From: Lucinisca nassula
Taxonomy: Eukaryota > Mollusca > Bivalvia > Lucinida > Lucinidae
Length of the DNA: 64,000 nucleotides
Reading direction: 5' to 3'
Assembly: GCA_963580285.1 (NCBI GenBank)
Contig: OY757025.1
Coordinates: 114,145,900 to 114,209,899, forward strand
Below the pieces are notes generated by a model. It worked only from the letters and a program-made list of their open reading frames with translations, was not told the origin of the DNA and did no database searches. The position numbers were made by a program, and so were the translations under genes. The first letter of the stretch is position 1, and the number at the start of each line of letters is the position of its first letter. Below are positions 33,749 to 43,379 of the stretch, in pieces.

Positions 33749-34081
33749 TTACACTGGAACCGTCATAGAATCTGAGGCCTGACCCACCGGCGTGCAATTA
33801 AGGAGGGAAGCAAAGTTGTCAACCGTGATTGGGTTAACTACCATGCATACAGTCTGTCGTATAACATTTATGTTGTACCCAATCTTTTTATATCGAAGAA
33901 TGATTTTACGAAAGTGTGTGCTGAAGTCATTGCGGTTATATATTTTTCTGAATTTATATACTAAGTCGCCATAAAATTCGGGTTCCGATAGACCTTGTTG
34001 CAGAACAGATTTAAGTCCAATATTGAATTTTGAAATTAAATCAGAATGACGTCTATAAAATTTTGAAAATTTCAGCACCAT
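33749..34081 (-). pseudogene. C-terminal fragment of a retroelement-like protein
   Basis: A 110-residue open frame (from ATG at 34081) reads as real protein with a Lys/Arg-rich, aromatic pattern, for example FYGDLVYKFRKIY and CMVVNPITVDNFASLLNC. Its end runs into the repeated U region, so it is most likely the 3' end of a retroelement frame. The upstream codons contain a stop (TGA) and the sequence turns into GGGATAGGATAAA repeats. Hence it is 5' truncated. No catalytic motif is left in this piece. The lineage is uncertain. I recall similar VNPITV-type C-termini in multicopy bivalve proteins, but that is memory and not shown here. Confidence 0.5.
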
Positions 34082-34221
34082 ATTTCAATCCTGAAATAGA
34101 AATTATCTTACCCAGGTTATCCTATCCAGGGATAGGATAAAAAGGGATAGGATAAAAATCGAAAATTTCTGCGTGTTTGGTGTCACTGGTTGAATTGGAC
34201 GTTACGTACGTCGTCGTTAAG

Positions 34222-34253
34222 TTTGACGTCACTGTATGTACAGTGACGTCAAA
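34222..34253. promoter_or_regulatory. Palindrome with two CRE-type sites
   Basis: TTTGACGTCACTGTA, a 2-base loop, then the exact complement. Each arm carries TGACGTCA, the binding site of CREB/ATF factors. It lies 24 bases upstream of a possible start codon. Confidence 0.45.
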
Positions 34254-34276
34254 AACGCCGCTTTTGCCTTCAAAAT

Positions 34277-34319
34277 ATGGCGGACGTCGCCAGTCGAATT
34301 CCACGCTCAGAAACGAAAG
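34277..34319 (+). CDS. Possible first coding exon (MADVASRIPRSETK)
   Basis: AAAATATGGCGGACG gives a start codon in good context that overlaps a YY1-like ATGGCGG word. It is followed by 14 codons, MADVASRIPRSETK, and an AAAG|GTATGA donor in phase 1. With the twin CRE sites just upstream this looks like a small host promoter and first exon. No downstream exon was identified between here and the next repeats, and the peptide is too short to assign. Confidence 0.25.
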
Positions 34320-34369
34320 GTATGAAAGGAAAAGAATGTTTCATGGGTGTGAGGGGTAGATAGAAAAAA

Positions 34370-34440
34370 TCCGTCCCTCGGGATCACAGTCCGGCATCAC
34401 TCGGCAAGCCTCGTGATGCCGGACATTGACCCTCGGAACA
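34370..34440. repeat. Inverted repeat around TCCGGCATCAC/GTGATGCCGGA
   Basis: GTCCGGCATCACTCGG pairs with CTCGTGATGCCGGAC over 11-13 bases, with matching outer CCTCGG-type sequence. Confidence 0.55.
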
Positions 34441-34577
34441 GATTTTTCTATCCACCTCTCAAACCCATGTAAGCTTCTTATAATCCCGCCAATCCGGGCC
34501 TCGCGCCAATCCAGGCAGGGTCTCCGCTTATTGCTTTGAACAACTCCGAAGCTGCAAAAGGTCATGCGATCGGTGTA

Positions 34578-34619
34578 GACTCTGATCAACCTGCGCGGAT
34601 GCGCAGGCTGATCAGAGTC
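34578..34619. repeat. Hairpin combining B stem and D tip
   Basis: GACTCTGATCA and TGATCAGAGTC (a B-like stem) enclose CCTGCGC-GGAT-GCGCAGG (the D-type tip). Confidence 0.7.
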
Positions 34620-34789
34620 TGTACTGGTCGCACATGTTTTTGTAGGTTTTGTCAGGCATTGGCTCATTTTAATTTCTTTTGCCATTATTTGGCCCATACT
34701 AGTAACTTCGGAACTGCAATATGCGCATGCTAGAGAGCGTAAGCAGTCTGCTAAACTATAGTTTCATGTAATGCCTCGGTAAAACTGAA

Positions 34790-34990
34790 CCTCCCAGCTT
34801 CTGTCTGTAGCGCCGGATTCGATACCTGCCGGGGTCGGTAACATTCTTTCGTGAAGATTGATCATGGACTCTTTTCTACGTTCATTCTCTCCAAGAAGGG
34901 CAGTTGTCAGTTCTGAAGAAAGAAGGTGTACTGTACTGATTACCAGCATACGTAAAAGCCTGCTCAGGGTAAGTGTGAATAGATAGGCCG
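34790..34990 (+). mobile_element. S4 SINE, partial head
   Basis: GGATTCGATACCTGCCGGGG is the B-box region. The body has GATTGATCATGGACTCTTTT and GGGCAGTTGTCAGTTCTG. Confidence 0.62.
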
Positions 34991-35367
34991 GTCCAAATTG
35001 GGCCAAATTTCAGAGTAACCAGTGCCAGTTTGACTGCAGATCGCGATTTCTCAACTGTGCTCGAGAACAAAATGTAGGTCAACGGTGCTCTCTCTTGGGA
35101 CCGCGCGATTTTGGCCATCGGACTTAGACTGCAAATGAAGCATGCCTATGCAAGTTTCCACCGGCACAGGAAAAAGCGTGGCTAGCGGTCCAGTAAGAAG
35201 ACGTAGTCGCAAGTCTTATCCCCAACCAACAGACAGAATGAGTGCGTAACGATCCAGACGTTGGTACAAGCCCTCAGATTTCTAAAACCGGAAGTGCTTC
35301 ACTTTCCTCGGTAGAGCACAGGCAGTCCAATGCGATTGACTCTTGTTGGGCAAACTTCCGCGATTCG
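34991..35367. other. No assigned feature
   Basis: GC-richer sequence than its surroundings. A minus frame from ATG at 35118 (MAKIARSQERAPLTYILF) and a plus acceptor-like GGCACAG at about 35165-35171 are visible, but neither is supported by a full exon. Confidence 0.3.
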
Positions 35368-35377
35368 CAGCCCAGAA

Positions 35378-35680
35378 TTTGTTTTTGTTTGTTTTATTTG
35401 ATGTTTAAGGTCCCCGTCAACACTATATAGGTTATTTTGGAGATGTTCCTTCCAATTTTGTGGGTCTTTTACCCGACACTGAGATGAAATGACTTCTCAA
35501 GCCCTGTCGCCCAATGAAACCAATAGGGTTTATAAGTATGGACCGTCCAACTCGCACCGCTTTGCCTGGGCAGGCTTAGATCCTCTAAGCAGTTTACCAG
35601 TACTCGTGTGCGGTCGGATTCAGCTCTGCGTAGAAACATCATGAAGCCCATTTATTTCTTTAAGCCCCGATGGGCAGGGC
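35378..35680 (-). mobile_element. S1 with 10-bp target duplication
   Basis: CAGCCCAGAA flanks it at 35368-35377 and 35681-35690. Confidence 0.83.
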
Positions 35681-35934
35681 CAGCCCAGAAGCAAATAACT
35701 TACGTCTCGCTATGCAGCTATGGGGTTTTTGTCCCCTCGACCCTGGCAGACGTAAAGTGCCTTAACTTGAACGAACGAACGTGTGAGTAGATAAAATGAC
35801 CGGCTCGATATAATCTTAATAGTGTTCACTGGATCGTTAAACTCCAAAAACGTCTATAACGTAAATGTACTTTTTGTTTCCAGAGGTAACCTTTATAATT
35901 ATTTCCTTTATTTCGAATACAAAGATGTGATCAC

Positions 35935-36240
35935 GAAAACATGTCTTTATAATTTTGAACCCCTTGTTCCTCACTTTTATATCGTAAAACTGGGATTTGC
36001 AGACGTAAACCTTATTTTTCTTATTATTATTTCTGCTCTAAAATAAAGATTGTGGGTACTCATTAGAACCTCCTCATAGATTGTGGGTACTTGTTAGAAC
36101 CACCTCGATGAGGCGGTTCTCACGAGTACCCACAATCTATATTTTGAGCAGAAATAAGAAAAATGTCAAATTTTAGTTTTTGTCGGCGGTAAAGTTTACA
36201 ATGTATTTGTATAGGCATTTTTACGTAACGTCCGGCTTGC
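35935..36240. mobile_element. Family A1 MITE with a partly repeated core
   Basis: The ends are CACGAAAACATGTCTTTATA and TATAGGCATTTTTACGTAAC. The GATTGTGGGTACT block before the palindrome is duplicated (36047 and 36079). Confidence 0.72.
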
Positions 36241-36284
36241 ATGTCTCGGTAACTCGCTTAGCAAATACATGTGTCCTATGGTAT

Positions 36285-36400
36285 AGGTATATAGCACACT
36301 TGTACTGCCTTGTGGTACAAAGCCGGCTTTTAGAGCGACGCGGTAGAGTGTTGGCCTGTCGATCTGGCGGACCGGGTTCGATCCCAGGCCGGGTAAAGAT
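36285..36400 (+). mobile_element. tRNA-like SINE unit, first of two
   Basis: A tRNA-like sequence, GCGACGCGGTAGAGTGTTGG then CCGGGTTCGATCCCAGG, carries clear A- and B-box regions. It is preceded by AGGTATATAGCACACTTGTA. Confidence 0.6.
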
Positions 36401-36529
36401 GATTAGCAATTTTTTCACCTGTTACATTTAGCACCCACCGTAAATAACCACATATGCATTAGAACTAAATGAGTATCATTTCACATGATTCTCGGACACC
36501 CAGAAATTCGAGGACGAATTTCAATGTGG

Positions 36530-36655
36530 CGTAGGGTGTAGGTATATAGCACACTTGTACTGCCTTGCGATACAAGCCGGCTTTTAAACCGACGTGGTAG
36601 AGTGTTTGCCTGACACTCCGGCGGCCAGGGTTCGATTCCCAGCCGGGTAAAAGTG
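36530..36655 (+). mobile_element. tRNA-like SINE unit, second of two
   Basis: The same leader (GGTATATAGCACACTTGTAC) and a related tRNA-like body (GACGTGGTAGAGTGTTTGCC, AGGGTTCGATTCCCAGCC) recur ~245 bp downstream. The repetition argues against two functional tRNA genes. Confidence 0.6.
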
Positions 36656-37180
36656 CTAGGATTTTTTTTTTCACCTGTTGCACATGTGTCGATTTACAGC
36701 TCTACCGTTAAAGCAGTTTTCCATAGAATGGAATACGGAGACAACATTAAACAGGTCTTGGTCAACCCGGGGTTTATCATTTCCATACATGTTGCAAGGT
36801 AAGCGTCTCGAATGCTAAAGAACATTTGCCATTCATGGGTATGTCGGCCATCTAGACACATCAACACCATGGACAAAATTTTGCCTCCCTCCCACAAACA
36901 CACGCACACTACAACCGCCCCGCCCCCGTCCCCGATCCTGACACACACACACACACACACACACGCACGCGCGCGCGCGCGCGCGCGCACACGTACACCG
37001 CCCAAAGGCTTCAAATGAAATTTGGTTTCAACCCGCCCAGTAGCTTCTAAGATCTTTGGAAATAATTGTTGGTGGACAGGCTGGTTGGATAGAATAATTT
37101 TAGCTACGCTCCCTAACAGTATGCTCTACTTCTAAAAAGTAAATACACTTTTTCTTTTGTAACGGATAATGCCCTTGACT
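36656..37180. repeat. (AC)n(GC)n microsatellite in unassigned sequence
   Basis: ACACACACAC then GCGCGCGCGC occupies about 36939-36992. The frames across it are artefacts. The rest shows no recognised feature. Confidence 0.7.
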
Positions 37181-37505
37181 GATTGACGTTTTATTTTTCC
37201 CTATAGTTTCAGCTGTATGTAGAAGCAACATGCTTCCCAGTCTTTTTCTCCATGAGCGGTGGGCAATTCGCCCCGTTTGTCAATAGCGATTTCACGTAAA
37301 AATCAATATTGACAAACGTTTGTCAATAGCCATTTCACGTTAAAATGACCAGCCCATAAATTTCTTCAAGACCCCATGGGCGGGGGCGACGCCGATCTTG
37401 ATATGCCATTTCATCTCAATGTGTGTTAAAAGGTTCAAAACATTGGTAGCAACGTCTGCAAAATGACCTAAGTCGTTTTGACAAGGACGTTAAACATCAT
37501 TTTCA
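37181..37505. repeat. S1 fragments enclosing TTTGTCAATAGC palindromes
   Basis: Minus S1 remnants (37200-37262) and plus S1 remnants (37372-37500) surround about 70 bp (37276-37345) with TTGTCAATAGCGATTTCACG and ATTGACAAACGTTTGTCAAT. Confidence 0.5.
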
Positions 37506-37611
37506 ACAAACAGTCAAACGAGGTGAAAATAAGTGTTGAAAGAAAAAATGTAATTATATTATCAAACATGAACAGTATTATGCTTAACTAGCAACTGCCT
37601 GTTCTGTACTG

Positions 37612-37765
37612 TTCTGCCTCAGTGGTACAGTGGTTATGCTACTCGCCTCATAGAGGAATGTGGGTTCGATCCTTCTCCACAGGTTGGGAAGATTCCTATT
37701 AACCGAGGTCTCGTCTCCATATGACGATAGATGTTAGTGGGACGTAAAACTCAATAAAACACAAT
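37612..37765 (+). mobile_element. S2 tRNA-derived SINE
   Basis: The A box is CAGTGGTACAGTGG and the B box GTGGGTTCGATCC. The tail is GTGGGACGTAAAACTCAATA. Confidence 0.7.
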
Positions 37766-38085
37766 TTCTTCTATCTTATTTGTTTCATATATGTCATCGT
37801 TATTTTAGAAGAGAGTGTTAACTTGAATAAAGTATTTAACAACACTTTTTCTCATTTTTGGTTTAAACATATTTATTCATAATACATGCATAATACAAAC
37901 ATACAATATGTATTAATGTTCATTACAGTATACAGTATATGAAGGGATCCAGAAAGAAGTCGATCGACTTATATGAATCTGTTTCCCGAAAATTACATAG
38001 CCATTGCAATCAACCGGTGAGAACATACATTAAGATAACATCAGTTTAAATCAAGTATGTAGATATGCACATTTTTGTTCCTTAT
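37766..38085. other. No feature recognised
   Basis: AT-rich sequence with TACAT/ATACA-rich stretches (37865-37940) and no coding signal. Confidence 0.45.
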
Positions 38086-38410
38086 ACAGATGAACCTCGA
38101 TGTCTCGAACACCTTTGGACCCGGCATCCTTGTTCGAGATTTGGGTAGTTCGAGCCACCGAGATTTAGAGTCAGCTTTGAAAGAATACTATGGGCATCTT
38201 ATTAAATTCCTACAATAAAAAGTATGTTGTCGAGGCGATTCTAATGAGTATACACAGCATTCATTTTTAAGATTTTTAAGAGCGATTTCATAAGCAAAGT
38301 TACATCTTCAGTTATGATTTTATCATTTTTCTCATGGGGACTTAATAACGCGTTCGAAACAGCCACGGTAATGAGCCATCAGGGTTCGAGCCATCGAAGT
38401 TACACTGTGC
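38086..38410. mobile_element. Family A2 MITE, third copy
   Basis: It is bounded by TACAGATGAACCTCGATG and CCATCGAAGTTACACTGTG. Its core has lost the left half of the palindrome (GTCGAGGCGATTCTAATGAG remains). Confidence 0.65.
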
Positions 38411-38419
38411 ATGTATTAG

Positions 38420-40273
38420 CAACACAGTGGGTGTTTTCAATATCAGCCACGTCATGAAAACTTGAGACGTGAAATCAAGTTTGATATAAAAAATCAGCAT
38501 GATTTGTATGTGAATAACTTGGTAGGTGATGTAAAGGCAAATCCCAGAGACTTCTACAGATATATTAATAGCCAGAAGAAAGACAGGCAAGGTATCCCGC
38601 CCCTTAATAAAAGGGGAGGGGACGGGGTTGCTGAATCAGACTCTGAAAGGGCAGAGGAACTAGTTGGTCAATTCAATGATGCGTTTAATAAAACTGAGTT
38701 CACGGAGGTTCCATTGACTGGAAGATCGGCCCCATTCATGAATAATATTGTTGTGACAGCTGCAGGAGTGATCAAATTACTTCAAGGCTTAAACCCCAGT
38801 AAGGCCTTAGGACCTGATGAGCTTCATCCTAGAGTCCTGAAGGAACTAGCAAATGAGTTGGGTCCAGTTTTTGCACACTTGTTTCAACAGTCTCTTGATA
38901 CGGGTGAAATCCCCAAAGAATGGCTCTTAGCAAACATCTGTCCACTCTTTAAAAAAGGAGATAGGGCTCTTGCCCGTAATTATCGCCCTGTGTCTCTGAC
39001 TTGTGTTCTGTGTAAATTACTGGAACATATAGTCTGCTCGAACATCATGGCCCACTTGAACGAACATAAACTTTTGTCAGACAGACAACATGCATTTAGG
39101 AAAAGGCACAGTTGTGAAACTCAGCTAAGCACAGTTATTAATGACTGGGCAAAAATCTTGGACAAAGGGGGGCAGGTGGACACATTTATTCTGGACTTCG
39201 AGAAGGCTTTTGACACCCCTCCTCATGAACTACTTAAATCTAAGTTATTTGGTTATGGAATTGGGGGAAAGACCCTCAAATGGATAGATTCCTTTCTTTG
39301 CTACAGAAAACAGCGGGTTGTTGTTAATGGTGAATCTTCGGAGTGGGCTCCAGTTTTGTCTGGAGTCCCGCAAGGGACCGTTCTTGGTCCACTTTTGTTC
39401 TCCCTGTACATCAATGATATTTCCACTGACATTGACTCAGAAATAAGACTGTTCGCAGATGACTGTGTTTGTTACCGGGAAATTAGAGATTCAGATGACT
39501 CATTGAAACTTCAGACTGACATAGATAGATTAGGATGTTGGGCACGTAAATGGGGCATGAGATTTCAGCCAGTTAAATGCAATATTATGCAGATAACTAG
39601 GAAGAGATCTAATAAAGTTGAGGCGTCTTACAGCTTAGAGGGAACGGTCCTCGAGAATGTGGACTCCATTAAATACCTTGGAGTGACAATCTCACACAAC
39701 TTGAGATGGAATACTCATATTAGCAACATGTGTACTAAGGCAAATAGAACGCTTGGTTTCCTGAGGCGAAATCTTCATCAGTGCCCTCAGGATGTAAAAG
39801 AGGCAGCATATAGAGGTCTTGTTCGCCCAATCTTGGAATATGGTAGTTGTATCTGGGACCCCAGTGGGGTGGTCCTTAACGATGAAATTGAGAAAGTTCA
39901 GAATAGAGCTGCTAGATTTGTAACAGGCAATTTCTGCTTTGAAACTGGGAGCATGACTGGAATACTTGGAAAATTAAAATGGGAGTCTCTCAAGAAAAGG
40001 AGAAAAGACAGTAGGCTAATCCTTTTATACAAAGGTCTAAAGGGTGCTGCCAGCATTCCAACAGATGACCTTGTTCCCCCAGCTAGACACTGTAGAAATC
40101 ACCACTCGTTGGCGTTTCAGACCCTTAGCGCAAGAACTGACGTTTATAAAGAGTCATTCTTCCCCAGAACCATTAGAGATTGGAATGCCCTTCCCGATTC
40201 GATTATTTCGACAGCTGAAGGTGCTGATGATTGTGTAGCTAAATTTACCTCTTTGGTTAGAGCTAGGGACTAA
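38420..40273 (+). CDS. LINE reverse transcriptase, 5'-truncated (CR1/L2-like non-LTR)
   Basis: The frame is open from 38420 to the TAA at 40271-40273. No ATG starts it, and the probable truncation point is near 38455, so the endonuclease domain is absent. Counting from 38462, reverse-transcriptase landmarks are in order: GPDELHPRVL near residue 117, NYRPVSLT (173), HAFRKRHSCETQL, motif A DFEKAFD (245), GVPQGTVLGPLLFSLYIND (301), FADD catalytic Asp pair (333-334), YLGVTI and the C-terminal WDPSGVVLNDEIEKVQNRAA block. The enzyme would copy its RNA at nicked DNA and could mobilise SINEs with matching tails. About 600 intact codons without a stop indicate a recent insertion. Motif A keeps its Asp, but the usual KVPH following it reads TPPH. 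CR1/L2 is preferred over jockey because of the 3' repeat. Confidence 0.9.
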   Translation, partial: QHSGCFQYQPRHENLRREIKFDIKNQHDLYVNNLVGDVKANPRDFYRYINSQKKDRQGIPPLNKRGGDGVAESDSERAEELVGQFNDAFNKTEFTEVPLTGRSAPFMNNIVVTAAGVIKLLQGLNPSKALGPDELHPRVLKELANELGPVFAHLFQQSLDTGEIPKEWLLANICPLFKKGDRALARNYRPVSLTCVLCKLLEHIVCSNIMAHLNEHKLLSDRQHAFRKRHSCETQLSTVINDWAKILDKGGQVDTFILDFEKAFDTPPHELLKSKLFGYGIGGKTLKWIDSFLCYRKQRVVVNGESSEWAPVLSGVPQGTVLGPLLFSLYINDISTDIDSEIRLFADDCVCYREIRDSDDSLKLQTDIDRLGCWARKWGMRFQPVKCNIMQITRKRSNKVEASYSLEGTVLENVDSIKYLGVTISHNLRWNTHISNMCTKANRTLGFLRRNLHQCPQDVKEAAYRGLVRPILEYGSCIWDPSGVVLNDEIEKVQNRAARFVTGNFCFETGSMTGILGKLKWESLKKRRKDSRLILLYKGLKGAASIPTDDLVPPARHCRNHHSLAFQTLSARTDVYKESFFPRTIRDWNALPDSIISTAEGADDCVAKFTSLVRARD

Positions 40274-40350
40274 CTTCCCACATCACAGGTCCTGGTGTAT
40301 GAATGTCATTTGACGTGTCACCAGTAACAATTCTGATTCTGATTCTGATG
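40274..40350 (+). repeat. Short 3' UTR and terminal repeat of the LINE
   Basis: After the stop only about 55 bases precede three copies of ATTCTG/GATTCT (40330-40349). A short terminal microsatellite instead of poly-A is characteristic of CR1/L2-type elements. Confidence 0.7.
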
Positions 40351-40577
40351 AGAAAAATTTTCTTTGCAAGTGTTCGAACAATTACATTTCGAAACTGCTA
40401 GTAAGCTTGAAACTTGAAACCGTTTCCTTTTTTATGCATATGGCCAAACAAATGTATGCCATCCGGCTGTCCTGGCGCCTACTAACTTTTTAGACATAAA
40501 AAAGATCTTCCTAGTTTTTATGACGTGGCTCATGTAGATATGTTAGTCTCAGAGCGATTTAGATGATCGCGAAATTT

Positions 40578-40810
40578 TGTTTGTGTCTGTTGTGGCTTTG
40601 CGTTCTCGTCAACACTACCAAGGTCATTTTGGAGCCGTTGCTTCTGATTTTATGGGATTTTTACGCGATATTGAGATGGATTGACTTCACAGGCCCTACC
40701 GCCCAAAGCAAGTGCTAGGGCTTAAGGAACATTCCGACTCGTACCAGTTTTTCTGGACAGGCTTATATCTCTTATGCGGTTTACCAGGACTCGAGTTCGG
40801 TCGGTTTCAT
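40578..40810 (-). mobile_element. S1 copy, diverged
   Basis: It keeps TCATTTTGGAGCCGTTGCTT and the GGTTTACCAGGACTCGAGTT region. Its head is lost where an A1 MITE begins. Confidence 0.58.
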
Positions 40811-40814
40811 GCAA

Positions 40815-41085
40815 CACATTACGAAAACACGCCCATTTAAATACATTGTAAATTTTACCGCCGAAAAATGAAAATTGTCAGATGAAAAATGTGATATATT
40901 TCTTATTTCTGCACAAAACATAGATTTTGGGTAGTCGTTAGATCCGCCTCGACGGGAGTACCCACAATCTATGTTTTTGAGCAGAAATAAGAAAAAGTAA
41001 TGACTATCCCTGTAAACCCCAGTTTTACTACATAAAAGTGGAGTTTAATGATGGTCAAAATGATATAGGTGTGTTAGCGTAATCA
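40815..41085. mobile_element. Family A1 MITE
   Basis: The ends are ATTACGAAAACACGCCC and GTGTGTTAGCGTAAT. The core palindrome is shortened (GTTAGATCCGCCTCGACGGG). Confidence 0.65.
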
Positions 41086-41153
41086 GGCAGCAAAATCTAT
41101 GTCTCCGAGCCCCCAATAGGCTTAAGGTGCTAATAAACTCTGTAAACATAAAC

Positions 41154-41342
41154 AGACGTTTGTCAATAGCGATTTCTCGTAATTTCACTGCTGACAAACG
41201 TTTGTCAATAGCGAACTTAACGTATTTTGGCTATTGACAAACGTTTGTAAATAGCCATTTTTACGTGAAATCGCTATTGACAAACGTTGGTCAATAGCCA
41301 TTTTAACGTGAAATCGCTATTGACAAACGTTTGTCACTAGCC
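41154..41342. repeat. 43-bp tandem repeat of GCTATTGACAAACG palindromes
   Basis: The 26-bp palindrome GCTATTGACAAACG + complement recurs at 41230, 41273 and 41316 (exact 43-bp spacing), plus a partial copy at 41193. Spacers are TTTTAACGTGAAATC-like. Confidence 0.85.
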
Positions 41343-41675
41343 TCTTCCTTTTTATTATTATTATTATTTTGGCGTTTATTTCCTTGACCGCCAATAGCGC
41401 CAAAATAAAATGACCGCGAAATATAAGTGTTTTACAGTAGATAAGACATAAGCTCATCTGTATCGGAACATGCGACTCAGGTGAGCCAAAATCAATTGAA
41501 ATATGCAGTCTCTGTAACCGTTAAAGATACAAATTATATATTTAATCCATGCGTTGTCCTGATATTATTGCAGAAATCTAGCATTTTGAGCAGCGCAGTA
41601 TGTCGGATTCCTATTAAATTAGCCATGCAGCTCACGAGGAAAGGTACTTATCGAGCCGGCGACCAGCAAAACCTA
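41343..41675. other. No feature recognised
   Basis: A TTATTATTATTATT stretch at about 41355 and GGCG/CGCC words occur. The 87-residue frame from 41481 lacks a recognisable domain. Confidence 0.4.
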
Positions 41676-41705
41676 AGGCGAGTCTGCGCATGCGCAGACT
41701 CGCCT
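41676..41705. repeat. 30-bp perfect palindrome (family D tip)
   Basis: AGGCGAGTCTGCGCA is followed immediately by its exact complement, with no loop. Confidence 0.85.
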
Positions 41706-41761
41706 AAGTCATTGCTGCTTGCAGACATGTACAAGTATACATAACGCCTTGATGTACAGCG

Positions 41762-42025
41762 ACCCCGCCCATCAGGGCTTGGAGAAATAAACCGGGATGC
41801 ATGGTGCTTCCGCACAGAGCTGCGACAGACAGAATGTGGGTACTGGTAAACTGATTAGAATGTAAAAGCCTCCCCAGGCAAAATGGTGCATTCGAGCCGT
41901 CCCTAGTTTAAAACCGTGGGCGGCAGGGCTTGGGATGTCATTTCATCTCAATATCGGGTAAAAGTCCTACAAAATCGGAAGCAATGTCTCCAAAATAGTG
42001 TTGACGGGGACGAAAAACTCATACA
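41762..42025 (+). mobile_element. S1 copy, diverged
   Basis: From CCCCGCCCATCAGGGCTTGG to GACGGGGACGAAAAACTC. Confidence 0.6.
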
Positions 42026-42494
42026 AACGCATTGCGTCTAGTCCTCCTGCACAATTGAATATCATAAATCGAAAAAGCTCAGGATTTTTTTTTTCATGCG
42101 CCATATCATTGGATTTCTAAGTAAATAACCATGTTTCTTGATGTTCTAATACCGTGTAAAAATGATACATTCTTGTTAATCCGCTGTGGCAGAAAACATC
42201 CTATTCTTAATATATCGAACGATCGCTCGATCACTTCCGATTTTTTATACTTACACATACGAAAAGGGCCCACAAAAGTGATGCAGGCGAGTTCTCACAC
42301 ATATTATATTCGCAGCAATTAATATTGACTTGCAACAAATAGATCTCATAACAATAAATATTTTCCTCTGCTATACAGTCTACTCTTAAAGAAATGAGTT
42401 TGCTTCCCCTTACCCCAGCCCCCACATAACGATCAGAGCAGCAGAGCGGGCCCAAGTTTGGATATTTTTTTTTTCTGAATTCGCCTTAAGTGCA
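42026..42494. other. No feature recognised
   Basis: AT-rich sequence with a T run near 42084. The short frames carry no recognisable domain. Confidence 0.4.
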
Positions 42495-42590
42495 CCTCGG
42501 GCTAGGAGAAGTAGATTAAGTTGCATCCTCGATGTCGGGTAAAAGTCCCACAAAAATCGAAGCAATTTCTCCAAAATGACATTGTATACC
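42495..42590 (+). mobile_element. S1 copy with large internal deletion
   Basis: Head sequence (GGCTAGGAGAAGTAGATTAA) is joined directly to tail-proximal sequence (GATGTCGGGTAAAAGTCCC). Confidence 0.5.
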
Positions 42591-42678
42591 TTCAGCCAAG
42601 CGAATAAAAAAAAAAAAAAATATTTCGAGAAAAATATAAAGCCTCAAGATGTGGTGCATTATATTTACGGTTCAGTAT

Positions 42679-42977
42679 TTGTTTGTTTGATTTGAGGTTT
42701 AACGTCCCCGTCATCTCTGTAAAGGTCATTTTGGAGACGTTGCTTCCATTTTTGTGGGACTTTTACCCGGCACTGAGATGAAATGACATCCCAAGCCCTG
42801 CCGCCCAATGAGACTAATAGGGTTTATAAGCATGGGCGGGCCGACTCGCACCGCTTTGCCTGGGCAGGCTTAGATCCTCTAAGCGGTTTACCAGTACTCG
42901 TTTCAGGTCGGTCTCAGCTCTGCGTGGAAGCTTCATGCAGCCCATATATTTCTGCAAGCCCCGATGGGCGGGGGCCA
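42679..42977 (-). mobile_element. S1 with 12-bp target duplication
   Basis: ACGGTTCAGTAT flanks it at 42667-42678 and 42978-42989. Confidence 0.87.
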
Positions 42978-43049
42978 ACGGTTCAGTATACCTATAGTCG
43001 AACGTCAAAAGCTCAAATACCTTTTGAGCCATGTAAATTTTCGATCTAA

Positions 43050-43330
43050 TGGCTATTTCTAAATACTGATGGTTAACCCATAGATGCCTAGCGGCGCTTT
43101 TTGGGACGTTTGCAAACAGTGTAGACCCAGATCAGACGCCGCGTTCTGCGGCGTCTGATCTGGGTCTACACCGTTTGCTGAAAGTACATGCATTTTTTTT
43201 TTTTCAAAACTTATCGCAAACAAGACAAACCCGACACCCCTATAATCCGAAATGGACCACTCCAAATTTACTAGGTGGAAAATTCCAGTGTCATATATGG
43301 GTGAATCACAGCGCTAGGTCATTAGTTATG
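43050..43330. mobile_element. Family B MITE with near-perfect hairpin
   Basis: The hairpin at 43112-43178 has ~31-bp arms with the CGCCGC tip. The right flank (CGACACCCCTATAATCCGAA, ATATATGGGTGA) corresponds to the flank near 31540-31570 in part. Confidence 0.7.
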
Positions 43331-43379
43331 GAGCTGACTTTAGGATATATTTTACGACCTTCTATATAAATGTTATGTC

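Noticed and set aside
34882..35118. Minus-strand frame starting MAKIARSQERAPLTYILF
   Set aside because: The start looks plausible, but the frame runs into an S4 SINE (YPEQAFTYAGNQYSTPSFF is S4 sequence) and no donor of quality was found before it.
36694..37018. 106- and 68-residue frames
   Set aside because: They are translations of the (AC)n(GC)n microsatellite and flank.
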